Positions 27,043 to 35,335 of a stretch of DNA of 64,000 nt are shown here, piece by piece. The translations under genes and the position numbers were made by a program. Numbering within the stretch: position 1 is the stretch's first letter; each line of letters starts with the position of its first letter. Below the pieces are notes generated by a model. That model worked only from the letters and a program-made list of their open reading frames with translations, ran no database searches and had not been told where the DNA came from. The stretch is from Nitratidesulfovibrio sp. SRB-5 (GTDB lineage: Bacteria; Desulfobacterota; Desulfovibrionia; Desulfovibrionales; Desulfovibrionaceae). The stretch is from assembly GCF_019931275.1 (NCBI RefSeq), contig NZ_JAIOTY010000002.1, positions 826,131 through 890,130 of the forward strand. The letters run 5' to 3'.

Positions 27043-29429
27043 ATTCCCCCGATCAGCAAAGCCAGCCAAACCAGCCAGGCCATTCGGACACGCCCGCCAG
27101 GCCCGTCAGGCCCGTCAGGCCAGACCGGCCAGACCGGCCAGACCGGCCAGAGCGGCCAGATCGGGCAGACGGGTCAGCCCCGCACGCGTCGGGCAGCCCC
27201 CGGATATGGGGCATGCCCGAGCGGTTCATCGCCACGGCGCTCACTGCGGTGTTCATCGGGGTGCTGGTCATTTCCGGCGTGGCCTATCGCTATACCCGCG
27301 GCGCGGCAGAGGAAATGGCCGGTGCGCAGATGGTGCAGGCGCTGGAGTTGCTGGACCGCGACGTATCCGGGCGGGTGCGCGACATCGCGCGGCGTACTGT
27401 CCTTGTCAGCCAGGAAGAGGTGCTGCAACTGGCGCTGGAGGATTCGTACCTGGGGCGCTCCGCGCGGGTGTCGGCCCAGCGCAGGTTGGATGCCTTCGTG
27501 CAGGTTGGCGGGTTCAGCCATCTGCTGCTGGCCGATCGGGCAGGAATGGTGGTGTTGGCCACCCTGCCACTGGACGGGGACCGGATGAATATTTCCGGTC
27601 GCGATACGTTCCGGTCGGCCATGCGGGGTGTCTCTGCCCTGGAACTGGTGGAGAAATCGCGGCTTACCGGGGGGGCGGTGCTGGTCACCGCAGAACCCGT
27701 GCGAGGTTCCGATGGCGAGGTGGCGGGCATTGTGGCGGCCATTACCGCCATGGATGTCTTTGCGCGGGACATTCTGGACAGCGTGCATCTGGGCGCGGCG
27801 GGCGGTGCGTACATCCTGAGCGGTACGGGGCGGCTGCTGGCACGCCCCGCGTGGGCCGGGCCCGAGGATTTTTCGCCCGACGCACGACTGCTGGAAATGC
27901 TGCTCGCGGGTGACGGCGCGGTGCCGGGCGCCAACCTGGCCCCCCAGGCGGTGCGGAGGGCGGGACGGCAACACTTGATCACGTTCCGGCGCAACGCGGC
28001 CACCGACTGGTTTCTGGTGGTCGAGGCGGACGAAGGGGACATCCTGGCCCCGGCGCGCCGTCTGGCTGCGGCCAGCGGGGGCATATCGCTGGTCACGCTG
28101 GCCTGCGTGGCGCTGGCGCTGGGCGCGCTGCAACGGGCCATGGCCCGGTTGCGCCGGTCCGAGGACCGTTTTTCCAGCCTGTTCCGCCTTTCGCCGGACA
28201 GCGTTCTGCTGGTGGCGCCGGAGAGCGGCGTGGTGGAAGACGTCAACGATGCCGCTGCCGCCGCGTTCGGCCTGTCTCGCCAGGCCGTGGCGGGCCGCAG
28301 GGTGGGGGATCTGGGCATTTTTCCCGACGATTCCGTGCGGCAAGGCGTGTGGGCGCGGCTGAAGGACGAAGGAACCATCCGCAACGTGGAAGTGGCGGGG
28401 CGCGCCCCGGATGAGGGGGACGGGCCAGATGGGGCAGGCGGGCCAGATGGGGCAGGCGGGCGGGAAGTGTTCCATTCCCTCTCCGGCCAGGCCATGGACA
28501 TCGGCGGCAGATCCCTGTTCATGCTGGTGCTGCGCGACGTGACCGAACTGAAGAAGATGCAGGCGGTGATGATCCAGACCGAGAAGATGATTTCGGTGGG
28601 GGGCATTGCGGCGGGCATCGCCCACGAGATCAACAACCCTCTCGGCGCCATCATGCAGGCTTCGCAGAACATGCAGCAGCGCATGAACACCGTGCTGCCC
28701 GCCAATATCGCCGCGGCGCAGGAGGTGGGGCTGGACCTTGATGCCCTGCAACGCTACCTGCGGATACGCAAGGTCGACCGGTTCATCGAGGACATCCGGG
28801 CGGCGGGCATTCGTGCCGCGTCCATCATCCGGCACATGCTGGACTTCAGCCGTGGCAGCGCCGCACGCAGCACCGCCTGCGACCTGCGGGGGCTGATGGA
28901 CCGCGCCGTGAACCTTGCGGCCAGCGACTACGACCTGAAGAAGAACTACGATTTCAGAAAGATCCGCATAGACATTCACGTGGCGGATAACCTGCCCCCG
29001 GTGCCCTGCGTGGAGACGGAGGTGGAACAGGTGCTGTTGAATCTGCTGCGCAACGCGGCGCAGGCACTGGCGGGCATGGACCCGCGCCGCGACGACCCGC
29101 GCATCGTGCTGCGCGCCTTTGCGCTGGAGGGGTGGCTGCGCCTGGAGGTGGAGGACAACGGCCCCGGCATGACGCCGGAGGTGCAGCGCCGCATCTTCGA
29201 GCCGTTCTATACCACCAAGCCGCCCGGGGTGGGCACGGGGCTTGGCCTGTCGGTGTCGTACTTCATCATTACCAAGGGGCACGAGGGGCGCATGGACGTG
29301 GAGTCGCGCCCTGGCGAGGGCAGCGTGTTCCGCGTCGACCTGCCCTTGGACGGGCTGTCCACGGGGGCAGGGCCTTCCCGGCGTGAAGACGGCGGGGATG
29401 CCCCTCCGGACGATACAGCCCTGTCCTGA
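27039..29429 (+). CDS. Sensor histidine kinase with Cache and PAS domains and an Arg/Pro repeat head
   Basis: A 796-residue kinase. The first 45 residues carry an unusual Arg-Pro-Asp repeat encoded by 9-bp DNA repeats. Then come a membrane span (IATALTAVFIGVLVISGVAY), a double-Cache-like periplasmic sensor (about 75-340), a second span, a PAS domain (FSSLFRLSPDSVLLVAPES), HisKA with H-box GIAAGIAHEINNPLGAI, and HATPase (LLRNAAQAL, DNGPGMTPEV, GTGLGLSVSYFI). No receiver domain or regulator gene is adjacent, so its output partner is elsewhere. A well-formed terminator follows. Confidence 0.92.
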   Translation: MNSPDQQSQPNQPGHSDTPARPVRPVRPDRPDRPDRPERPDRADGSAPHASGSPRIWGMPERFIATALTAVFIGVLVISGVAYRYTRGAAEEMAGAQMVQALELLDRDVSGRVRDIARRTVLVSQEEVLQLALEDSYLGRSARVSAQRRLDAFVQVGGFSHLLLADRAGMVVLATLPLDGDRMNISGRDTFRSAMRGVSALELVEKSRLTGGAVLVTAEPVRGSDGEVAGIVAAITAMDVFARDILDSVHLGAAGGAYILSGTGRLLARPAWAGPEDFSPDARLLEMLLAGDGAVPGANLAPQAVRRAGRQHLITFRRNAATDWFLVVEADEGDILAPARRLAAASGGISLVTLACVALALGALQRAMARLRRSEDRFSSLFRLSPDSVLLVAPESGVVEDVNDAAAAAFGLSRQAVAGRRVGDLGIFPDDSVRQGVWARLKDEGTIRNVEVAGRAPDEGDGPDGAGGPDGAGGREVFHSLSGQAMDIGGRSLFMLVLRDVTELKKMQAVMIQTEKMISVGGIAAGIAHEINNPLGAIMQASQNMQQRMNTVLPANIAAAQEVGLDLDALQRYLRIRKVDRFIEDIRAAGIRAASIIRHMLDFSRGSAARSTACDLRGLMDRAVNLAASDYDLKKNYDFRKIRIDIHVADNLPPVPCVETEVEQVLLNLLRNAAQALAGMDPRRDDPRIVLRAFALEGWLRLEVEDNGPGMTPEVQRRIFEPFYTTKPPGVGTGLGLSVSYFIITKGHEGRMDVESRPGEGSVFRVDLPLDGLSTGAGPSRREDGGDAPPDDTALS

Positions 29430-29469
29430 ACGGACGGCTTCAGTCCCTGCCCCATGACATGACGCACAA

Positions 29470-29499
29470 GGCCCCCGGCGTGACGCCGGGGGCCTTTCC
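29470..29499 (+). terminator. Rho-independent terminator after the 27-29.4 kb kinase
   Basis: GGCCCCCGGCG, TGA loop, CGCCGGGGGCC, then TTTCC: an 11-bp perfect stem with a short T-run, 40 bp past the stop. Confidence 0.75.
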
Positions 29500-29684
29500 G
29501 CGTGGCCGTGCAGGGGGGGCCCGCAGACAGCAGGATGCATCAAGGAACGGATGCATCACGGGGGGTCCGCCGGGCATCCCGCCAGATGCGGGGTGCAGCC
29601 CGCGTTGCCGGAATGCCGGAGCGGAAGATTGGGCGGCGAGGGGGCGGCGGGCGGTTCCGCTGGGGATGCCCGCCGCCGGTGGCG

Positions 29685-31127
29685 CTACATCTTCAGGCCC
29701 AGGGCCTTGGCCACGCCCGCGCCATAGGCCGGGTCGGCCTTGGCGCAGTTGCCCACGTGGCGGCGCTTGATCTCTTCCGGCGCATCGCCCATGGCCCGCG
29801 CGGTGTTCTGGAACAGCTCGTCCTGCTGCTGCGGGGTCATCAGGCGGAACAGGCGTCCGGGCTGGTCGTAGTAGTCGGCGTCGTCCTCGCGGAAGTTCCA
29901 GTGCGCGGCATCGCCCTTGATGGCCAGGGGCGGCTCCGCGAAGTCGGGCTGCTCCTGCCATTCGCCGTAGCTGTTGGGCTCGTAGGCCAGGGTGCTGCCG
30001 TGGTTGCCGTCAACGCGCATGGCCCCGTCGCGGTGATAGCTGTGCACCGGGCAGCGCGCGGCGTTGACCGGGATCAGGTGGTGGTTCACGCCTAGGCGGT
30101 AACGGTGCGCGTCGCCGTAGGAGAACAGGCGGCCCTGCAACATCTTGTCGGGCGAAAAACTGATGCCCGGCACGACGTTGGCGGGGTTGAACGCGGCCTG
30201 TTCCACTTCGGCGAAGTAGTTTTCCGGGTTGCGGTTCAGTTCCAGCACGCCCACCTCGATGAGCGGGTAGTCCTTGTGGAACCACACCTTGGTCAGGTCG
30301 AAGGGGTGGTAGGGCAGCTTTTCCGCGTCCTTTTCGGGCATGACCTGCACGTACATGGTCCACTTGGGGAAGTCGCCGCGTTCGATGCTGTCGTACAGGT
30401 CGCGCTGGTGGCTTTCGCGGTCCCTGGCCACGATGGCCTCGGCCTCGGCGTCGGTCAGGTTCCTGATGCCCTGCTGGGTGCGCAGGTGGAACTTTACCCA
30501 GTAGCGCTGGTTGTCCGGGCTGATGAAGCTGAAGGTGTGGCTGCCGAATCCGTGCATGTGCCGGTAGCTGGCGGGAATGCCCCGGTCGCTCATGACCACG
30601 GTGACCTGGTGCAGCGCCTCGGGCAGGGATGTCCAGAAGTCCCAGTTGTTCTTCGCGCTGCGCATGTTGGTGCGCGGGTCGCGCTTCACGGCGTGGTTCA
30701 GGTCGGGGAATTTCAGCGGGTCGCGCAGGAAGAAGACCGGGGTATTGTTGCCCACCAGGTCCCAGTTGCCCTGTTCAGTGTAGAACTTGATGGCGAAGCC
30801 CCGGATGTCGCGTTCCGCGTCGGCGGCGCCGCGCTCGCCCGCCACGGTGGAGAAGCGCACGAACAGATCGGTCTTCTTGCCGATTTTCGAGAACAGGGCG
30901 GCCTTGGTGTACCTGGTGATGTCGTGGGTGACGGTGAAGGTGCCGTACGCGCCGGACCCCTTGGCATGCATGCGCCGCTCGGGGATCACCTCGCGGTCGA
31001 AGTGGGCCAGTTTTTCCAGAAACCACACGTCTTGCAGCAGCATGGGGCCGCGCGGCCCGGCGGTCATGGCGTTCTGGTTGTCGGGTACCGGGGCGCCTGC
31101 GTTGGTGGTGAGCTTGTGCTTCGTCAT
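29685..31127 (-). CDS. katA: Monofunctional heme catalase
   Basis: A 480-residue clade-3-size catalase that splits hydrogen peroxide. It begins at 31127 behind AGGAGG. The active-site segment [17 protein letters not shown] carries the catalytic His54. The conserved Asn segment [14 protein letters not shown] and the heme-ligand Tyr motif [14 protein letters not shown] are intact. No export signal is present, so it is cytoplasmic. It follows perR on the same strand, with a PerR-box-like operator in the 300 bp between. A 10-bp GC hairpin (29643-29677) lies directly after the stop but has no T-run. In a strict anaerobe this is an oxygen-defence enzyme. Confidence 0.97.
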   Translation of the reverse strand: MTKHKLTTNAGAPVPDNQNAMTAGPRGPMLLQDVWFLEKLAHFDREVIPERRMHAKGSGAYGTFTVTHDITRYTKAALFSKIGKKTDLFVRFSTVAGERGAADAERDIRGFAIKFYTEQGNWDLVGNNTPVFFLRDPLKFPDLNHAVKRDPRTNMRSAKNNWDFWTSLPEALHQVTVVMSDRGIPASYRHMHGFGSHTFSFISPDNQRYWVKFHLRTQQGIRNLTDAEAEAIVARDRESHQRDLYDSIERGDFPKWTMYVQVMPEKDAEKLPYHPFDLTKVWFHKDYPLIEVGVLELNRNPENYFAEVEQAAFNPANVVPGISFSPDKMLQGRLFSYGDAHRYRLGVNHHLIPVNAARCPVHSYHRDGAMRVDGNHGSTLAYEPNSYGEWQEQPDFAEPPLAIKGDAAHWNFREDDADYYDQPGRLFRLMTPQQQDELFQNTARAMGDAPEEIKRRHVGNCAKADPAYGAGVAKALGLKM

Positions 31128-31212
31128 GGGTTCCTCCTGTTGGGGGTGACTGATGGGTGTCAGCCGGGGGGGATAGGGTGCCAGTCGGGTGCCAGTCCGG
31201 TGAGACGGCGCT

Positions 31213-31252
31213 ATAGTAGATGATAAAAATAGCTTTGTAATAATTATTATCC
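31213..31252 (-). promoter_or_regulatory. Catalase promoter with an overlapping PerR/Fur-type box
   Basis: On the minus strand a -35-like TTACAA (31240-31235), a 16-bp spacer and a -10-like TACTAT (31218-31213) are seen. The perfect palindrome TAATAATTATTA (31238-31249) overlaps the -35. It closely resembles the PerR consensus TTATAATNATTATAA. This AT-rich patch stands out in GC-rich DNA. The expected effect is repression by PerR, relieved by peroxide. Confidence 0.65.
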
Positions 31253-31428
31253 ACAAGCGGGAGCAGCTGTCAACGAAAAATGAAAAGGCCCGGCGGACCG
31301 GGCCTGGGTTGGGCATGGGTGGGCGCGGATCAGGCCCGTGTCAGGTTCGGATCAGGTTCGGGTCTGGTCTGACGTCGTGCGGAGTGCCCTGTCGCGGCAG
31401 GGTGTTGTGTGCTTCGGCGTGCGGGCGC

Positions 31429-31926
31429 TCAGCCCCGGAGGGGGGGCGTGTCGGCTGGCGTGTCGGGCTGGGTGTCCGTATTGGCTGGGTGGGCAGCCCC
31501 CCGGCAGGCAGGGCACAGCCCGAACATGTCGAATCGGTGGCTGGTCACGGCAAAGCCCGTTGCGGCGGCCATGCGCGCCACCAGTTCGTCCAGTTCCTGC
31601 AACGAATAGTCGGCGATGGCCCCGCAGCGGGTGCAGATCAGGTGGGGGTGCGGTTCCGGGTGCCTGCCGTCGTAGCGGCTGCCCAGTTCGCCAAAGCCCA
31701 GTTCCAGCACCTCGCCGTCTTCCTTCAACAGGGCGATGGTCTTGTACACCGTGGCCAGGCTGGTGGTGGGAAAGTCCGGCAGGATGGACTGGTGCAGTTG
31801 TTCCACCGTGGGGTGGCCGTCGTGTTCGATCAGGGCGCGGACGATGGCCACCCGCTGGGGGGTGAGCCGGTGTCCGTTGTCGCGCAGGCGTTCCAGCAGG
31901 GAGGCGAGGCGGGTGCGGGTATCCAT
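31429..31926 (-). CDS. perR: Fur-family peroxide-responsive repressor (PerR-like)
   Basis: A 165-residue metalloregulator. It has a winged-helix domain (LTPQRVAIVRALIEHDGHPT, TTSLATVYKTIALLKEDGEV), then the dimer domain with the metal segment HPHLICTRCGAIADY and the structural-zinc pair CPAC near the end. A Pro/Thr/Asp-rich tail follows (NTDTQPDTPADTPP). The ATG at 31926 is chosen because the conserved fold begins there, although its Shine-Dalgarno is poor. The neighbouring catalase and PerR-like box support a peroxide-sensing rather than iron role. The regulatory residues cannot be assigned with certainty by eye. Confidence 0.85.
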   Translation of the reverse strand: MDTRTRLASLLERLRDNGHRLTPQRVAIVRALIEHDGHPTVEQLHQSILPDFPTTSLATVYKTIALLKEDGEVLELGFGELGSRYDGRHPEPHPHLICTRCGAIADYSLQELDELVARMAAATGFAVTSHRFDMFGLCPACRGAAHPANTDTQPDTPADTPPLRG

Positions 31927-32010
31927 GGGGGTGCCGGTGCATTCCGGAGCCGGGGCGGTTGTCGAGGATGCGTCGTTGTGGCCCGTCGGACCAGTTCCGA
32001 TCAGTTCGCG

Positions 32011-32090
32011 CAGTCGTGTCCAGTGGTGTGCAGGCGCGTGCCGTCGTGTGCCGTCGTGTGCCGTCGTGTCCAGTCGTGTCCAGTCGCGAC
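32011..32090. repeat. 10-bp tandem repeat upstream of perR
   Basis: Eight roughly 10-bp units in register, of the type CCGTCGTGTG / CAGTCGTGTC, in the perR leader region between terC and perR. Confidence 0.7.
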
Positions 32091-32183
32091 TGCCCCGCCA
32101 GTGCAGCCCCCCTGGGGTGCAACTGCGGGGCAGACGGGGAACAGTTGTTTCCGGATAAAGAATATTCCGTGGCAATAGGGGTG

Positions 32184-33200
32184 TCAACGCGGGGTCTTGC
32201 CGGTGTTGTCGGTAGACCGTTCATTTTTGCGCGGGGTGCCCGGCACCCAACCCAGGGGCGGAGCGGCCTGTGCCGCCGCGCCCGCGCCGCGTGTCTTTAC
32301 CATGGAAATCAGCATGGACCCGGCGATTATGCCGAAGGTCACCAGCAGGGCCGCGCCAGTGGAAATGATCTTGGCGTCGAAGGCGGCGTTGACGATCATC
32401 TTGGCACCGATGAACACCAGCACCAGCGACAGGCCGTACTTGAGATAGCGGAAGCGGTGGATGACCCCCGCCAGGGCGAAGTACAGCGCCCGCAGGCCCA
32501 GGATGGCGAACACGTTGGAGGTGTAGACGATGAACGGGTCGGTGGACACGGCGAAGATGGCGGGGATGGAATCCAGCGCGAAGACCAGGTCGGAGAATTC
32601 TATGATTACAAGCACCACCAGCAGCGGGGTGGCGTGCAGCAGGCCGTTCTTGCGCACCACGAAATGCCCGCCCTCGTATCCTTCCGTCAGGCGGAAGTGG
32701 CGGCGGAACAACCGCACCACCCGGTTGCCGGAAAGGTCCGGCTCGCTGTCGGCCGCCAGCAGCATCTTGATGCCGGTGATGACCAGAAACCCGCCGAACA
32801 CGTAGATCACCCAGTGGAAGGCATTCAGGATGGCCGCCCCGGCCAGGATAAGCCCGGCGCGCATGGCCAGCGCCCCCAGAATCCCCCAGAACAGCACCCG
32901 GTACTGCAAGGCGGCGGGCACCGCGAAATGGGTGAACACCAGCACGAACACGAATATGTTGTCCACGCTCAGGCTTTTTTCGATGAGGTAGCCGGTGATG
33001 TATTCCAGCCCCTTCTGCTCGCCCATGAACATGAACACGCCGCCGCCGAAGGCCAGCGCCAGCGCGAAATAGGCAAGGCTCATCCACAGCGCGCCGGACA
33101 GGGACATCTCCTTGTCCTTGCGGTGCAGCACGCCAAGGTCGAAGGCCAGCAGAACGAGCACGAAGAGGTTGAAGCCGCCCCAAAGCATGTAGCCGGACAT
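32184..33200 (-). CDS. terC: TerC/Alx-family membrane protein
   Basis: A 338-residue integral membrane protein with about nine helices. Marker segments are LAFDLGVLHRKDKEMS, LIEKSLSVDNIFVFVLVF (acidic intramembrane Asp), IIEFSDLVFALDSIPAIFAV and VFIGAKMIVNA. The ATG at 33200 (GGGAG upstream) is preferred to 33218. Family members are implicated in tellurium resistance, Mn2+ export and metal loading of exported proteins. Next to perR and catalase, a Mn/oxidative-stress link is reasonable. I looked for a yybP-ykoY Mn riboswitch upstream and did not find one; that region is a tandem repeat. Confidence 0.92.
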   Translation of the reverse strand: MSGYMLWGGFNLFVLVLLAFDLGVLHRKDKEMSLSGALWMSLAYFALALAFGGGVFMFMGEQKGLEYITGYLIEKSLSVDNIFVFVLVFTHFAVPAALQYRVLFWGILGALAMRAGLILAGAAILNAFHWVIYVFGGFLVITGIKMLLAADSEPDLSGNRVVRLFRRHFRLTEGYEGGHFVVRKNGLLHATPLLVVLVIIEFSDLVFALDSIPAIFAVSTDPFIVYTSNVFAILGLRALYFALAGVIHRFRYLKYGLSLVLVFIGAKMIVNAAFDAKIISTGAALLVTFGIIAGSMLISMVKTRGAGAAAQAAPPLGWVPGTPRKNERSTDNTGKTPR

Positions 33201-33260
33201 GAAGGTTCTCCCTGTCATGGTAGGTAGAGTGGTGTCCCACGGGGTGACGTGGAGCGAAAC

Positions 33261-33420
33261 CGCGCGCCCGACCCGTGCGCCTGACCTGCGCGCCTGACCC
33301 GTGCGCCTGACCTGCGCGCCCGACCCGTGCGCCTGACCTGCGCGCCCGACCCGTGCGCCTGACCTGCGCGCCCGACCCGCGCGCCCGACCCGTGCGCCTG
33401 ACCTGCGCGCCTGACCGCGC
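33261..33420. repeat. 26-bp tandem repeat built from 13-bp half units, upstream of terC
   Basis: About six copies of GCGCGCCCGACCC + GTGCGCCTGACCT with few changes, between 60 and 220 bp upstream of the terC start. Confidence 0.85.
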
Positions 33421-33752
33421 CATGCGGCTGCTGTCGGGCGGGTACGCTTTTCGATGTTCGCAATCTAGCAGGATGACGGCACGGAAGCAACTCGGCAGCC
33501 GGAGGAGGCGTCGGCAGCCTTGCCGGGTGGTGTGCCCGCCATCGCAAGGGGCAGGGGGTCCGGCAACGGATTGACGCGTGGCCATCACGCCGTTGCGCAA
33601 TGTTTTGCACCGTGCGGAAAAGAAACGCATTTTGGCTTGCGCGACGGACCATCCCGGACTATAGCGCATGCAACGGGGACCGCATTGCGCAGGCAGGCGC
33701 CCAGGGCGCCGTACCTCGCCACCTTCAACCGTCGCAGAAGGATGTCCGTTAG
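33421..33752. other. Gap with no supported gene
   Basis: 332 bp between the repeat tract and the small secreted protein. No frame has a convincing start signal. The promoters for terC (leftward) and the 41-residue ORF (rightward) should be here. Confidence 0.4.
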
Positions 33753-33878
33753 ATGAGGTACTTGTTGCTGGCCATCATCATTCTCACTTCGGCCCTGTTC
33801 ACATTCGTCCATGCGCAGAACGAGGTAGCGCGCGGTGCCGCGGCATCCGCGCCCTTTGAAGCCACGCAGGACCGCTGA
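33753..33878 (+). CDS. 41-residue small secreted or membrane protein
   Basis: The frame reads MRYLLLAIIILTSALFTFVHA, a clear signal peptide or single membrane span, then QNEVARGAAASAPFEATQDR and stop. AAGGATG lies about 10 bp upstream of the ATG, and a very strong terminator begins 27 bp after the stop. I do not recognise a family. The presence of its own terminator argues that this short unit is transcribed. Confidence 0.55.
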   Translation: MRYLLLAIIILTSALFTFVHAQNEVARGAAASAPFEATQDR

Positions 33879-33904
33879 GCCAATCCGGCGCACCACGCCG
33901 GGCG

Positions 33905-33950
33905 AACGCGCCGACCAGTCTCCGGGCTGGTCGGCGCGTTCCGTTTTTTT
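33905..33950 (+). terminator. Strong rho-independent terminator
   Basis: AACGCGCCGACCAG and CTGGTCGGCGCGTT form a perfect 14-bp stem, followed by CCG and seven T residues. Confidence 0.92.
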
Positions 33951-34210
33951 CGGGCGCCCGGCCCCGGATGCTCCAATCCCCGGCCCGGCGACGCCCCGAT
34001 TTCCGGTACCCCTGAACACGAACAGGCCGAATGCTGGCAACAGCTGTTGTGGCCCGTCCCGGCTGCGGCCCGCTCCGGCTGCGGTCCCGGCCCTGTGGGG
34101 CAGAACGCTGCGGGCGGCGTGCTGTCCGCGTCGAACGCAAGATAATTCATGGTGTTGTGCAGTGCCGGTGCAGCGTGGCGCGAAGCGTGGAACAGGTGGC
34201 GCAGCAGGGC

Positions 34211-34238
34211 TTGCATTGGGCGCGGGATGATGTATAGT
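34211..34238 (+). promoter_or_regulatory. Candidate sigma-70 promoter
   Basis: TTGCAT and TATAGT with a 16-bp spacer, about 75 bp upstream of a 33-codon frame and 210 bp upstream of a strong terminator. Confidence 0.5.
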
Positions 34239-34314
34239 AAGGCCGTTGCGTCCGAAACAGTTCTTTCGCGAAGCACACGGAATTTATCCTCACAAGGCCA
34301 GCAAGGAATATCCC

Positions 34315-34416
34315 ATGCGTTTCATTTCCCTTTCCGTCCGCGCCACCGCATTCACCGGTTCCGACCGGTTCTTTGCCCGTGGTGAACGCGTCACCGGGAC
34401 AGGGGGGGGCGCATAG
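34315..34416 (+). CDS. 33-residue ORF, possible leader peptide
   Basis: It starts ATG CGT TTC ATT behind AAGGA and encodes MRFISLSVRATAFTGSDRF, then a Gly/Thr/Arg-rich end. It is enclosed between a plausible promoter and a strong terminator, 166 bp before the DksA-type gene. It could be a true microprotein, or a leader peptide whose translation controls readthrough into the next gene. The coding evidence is only the start signal and context. Confidence 0.4.
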   Translation: MRFISLSVRATAFTGSDRFFARGERVTGTGGGA

Positions 34417-34445
34417 CGGCATTCTGCACGCACACGCAACACGCG

Positions 34446-34482
34446 GCCCCGTCCACCACCTTGGTAGACGGGGCTTTTTTTT
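34446..34482 (+). terminator. Strong rho-independent terminator or attenuator
   Basis: GCCCCGTC and GACGGGGC (inner ACC/GGT pairs extend it) followed by eight T residues. It ends about 100 bp before the DksA-type gene, so it may attenuate that gene. Confidence 0.88.
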
Positions 34483-34582
34483 CACCCCACCCGACAAACT
34501 TGCCCCAAGGGGCACCCGGCGCCTGGCCGCCCCCCCGCGCATTGCGCGGGCAGGGCCTGGGCCGCGCCGAAGGAGGAACGAC

Positions 34583-34942
34583 ATGCGCGAAGAAACCATT
34601 GCCGTGGTACGGCGCAGGCTGAAGCAGGAAATCCGCGACCTGCGCGAGGCCCTGGACCGCTGGCGCGGCTTGCAGGGCGTGGAGGATGCGAGCGACCCCG
34701 AGCGGATGCCCGACGTGGAAGGCATGACCTACCGGTCGTGGAAGCAGCGTACCGAAACACGCTTGCAGGTGCTGCGCGCCACGCTGGAGAGGCTGGACGA
34801 CGAGGACTTCGGCTACTGCGACGACTGCGGCAACGAGATTCCCGCCGCGCGGCTGCTGGCCGTGCCCACCACCACCCGCTGCGTGCACTGCATGTCCGCG
34901 CGCGAAGAGCGCGGGGCGCAGGCCCGGCCCATGGTGTTTTGA
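34583..34942 (+). CDS. DksA/TraR-type zinc-finger protein
   Basis: A 119-residue protein with an ideal Shine-Dalgarno (AAGGAGGAACGAC). A long helical hairpin makes up the first 75 residues, then a C4 zinc finger: Cys79 and Cys82 (GYCDDCGNEIPAARL) with Cys100 and Cys103 (RCVHCMSAREE). Family members enter the secondary channel of RNA polymerase and modulate transcription with ppGpp. The acidic pair at the hairpin tip expected in DksA is not obvious, so it may be a TraR/YbiI-like variant. The upstream terminator may control it. Confidence 0.88.
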   Translation: MREETIAVVRRRLKQEIRDLREALDRWRGLQGVEDASDPERMPDVEGMTYRSWKQRTETRLQVLRATLERLDDEDFGYCDDCGNEIPAARLLAVPTTTRCVHCMSAREERGAQARPMVF

Positions 34943-34946
34943 CAAG

Positions 34947-34974
34947 GGGGCTCCGCATTGGCGGAGCCCCTTTT
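34947..34974 (+). terminator. Rho-independent terminator after the DksA-type gene
   Basis: GGGGCTCCGC, ATTG loop, GCGGAGCCCC, then TTTTG, beginning five bases after the stop. Confidence 0.9.
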
Positions 34975-35335
34975 GCGTGCCCGACCGTGCCCGCACTTGT
35001 GGCGGCAGGCGCGTTGCTTTATGCCCCGATGCGAAGGCCGTCGTGCCCGGTGCCGACCGCGAAATCGCTTCGGTCCGCCATGCTCCGCCGCGCAGCGGAG
35101 ACGCGAAAGGGATGTGGCGTACCCCTGCCGGGCACGGCGACCTTCCCTTTCATGTACGGGGCAACGCCTCGCACGACCGTGCGCGACCGCGCACGGCCGG
35201 CCTGTTTATCCGCCAGTCCCCGCCCTTTCCGCCGCCGCCCCGTTGCCTCGCCGCCCCGCCCCCTGATACAGCAAGAGCACGGCATCCCCCCGCATTCTCT
35301 CTCTTCCCCCATTCCCCGTTCCCGCAGGAGGCCCC
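34975..35335. other. Gap of 360 bp with no supported feature
   Basis: No convincing gene, hairpin with T-run, or promoter could be picked out. The promoter of the following membrane fusion gene should lie here. Confidence 0.4.

Noticed and set aside
33261-33420. CRISPR-like repeats, or a Mn (yybP-ykoY) riboswitch in front of terC
   Set aside because: Repeats are head-to-tail without unique spacers, and no riboswitch-type conserved loops were seen.
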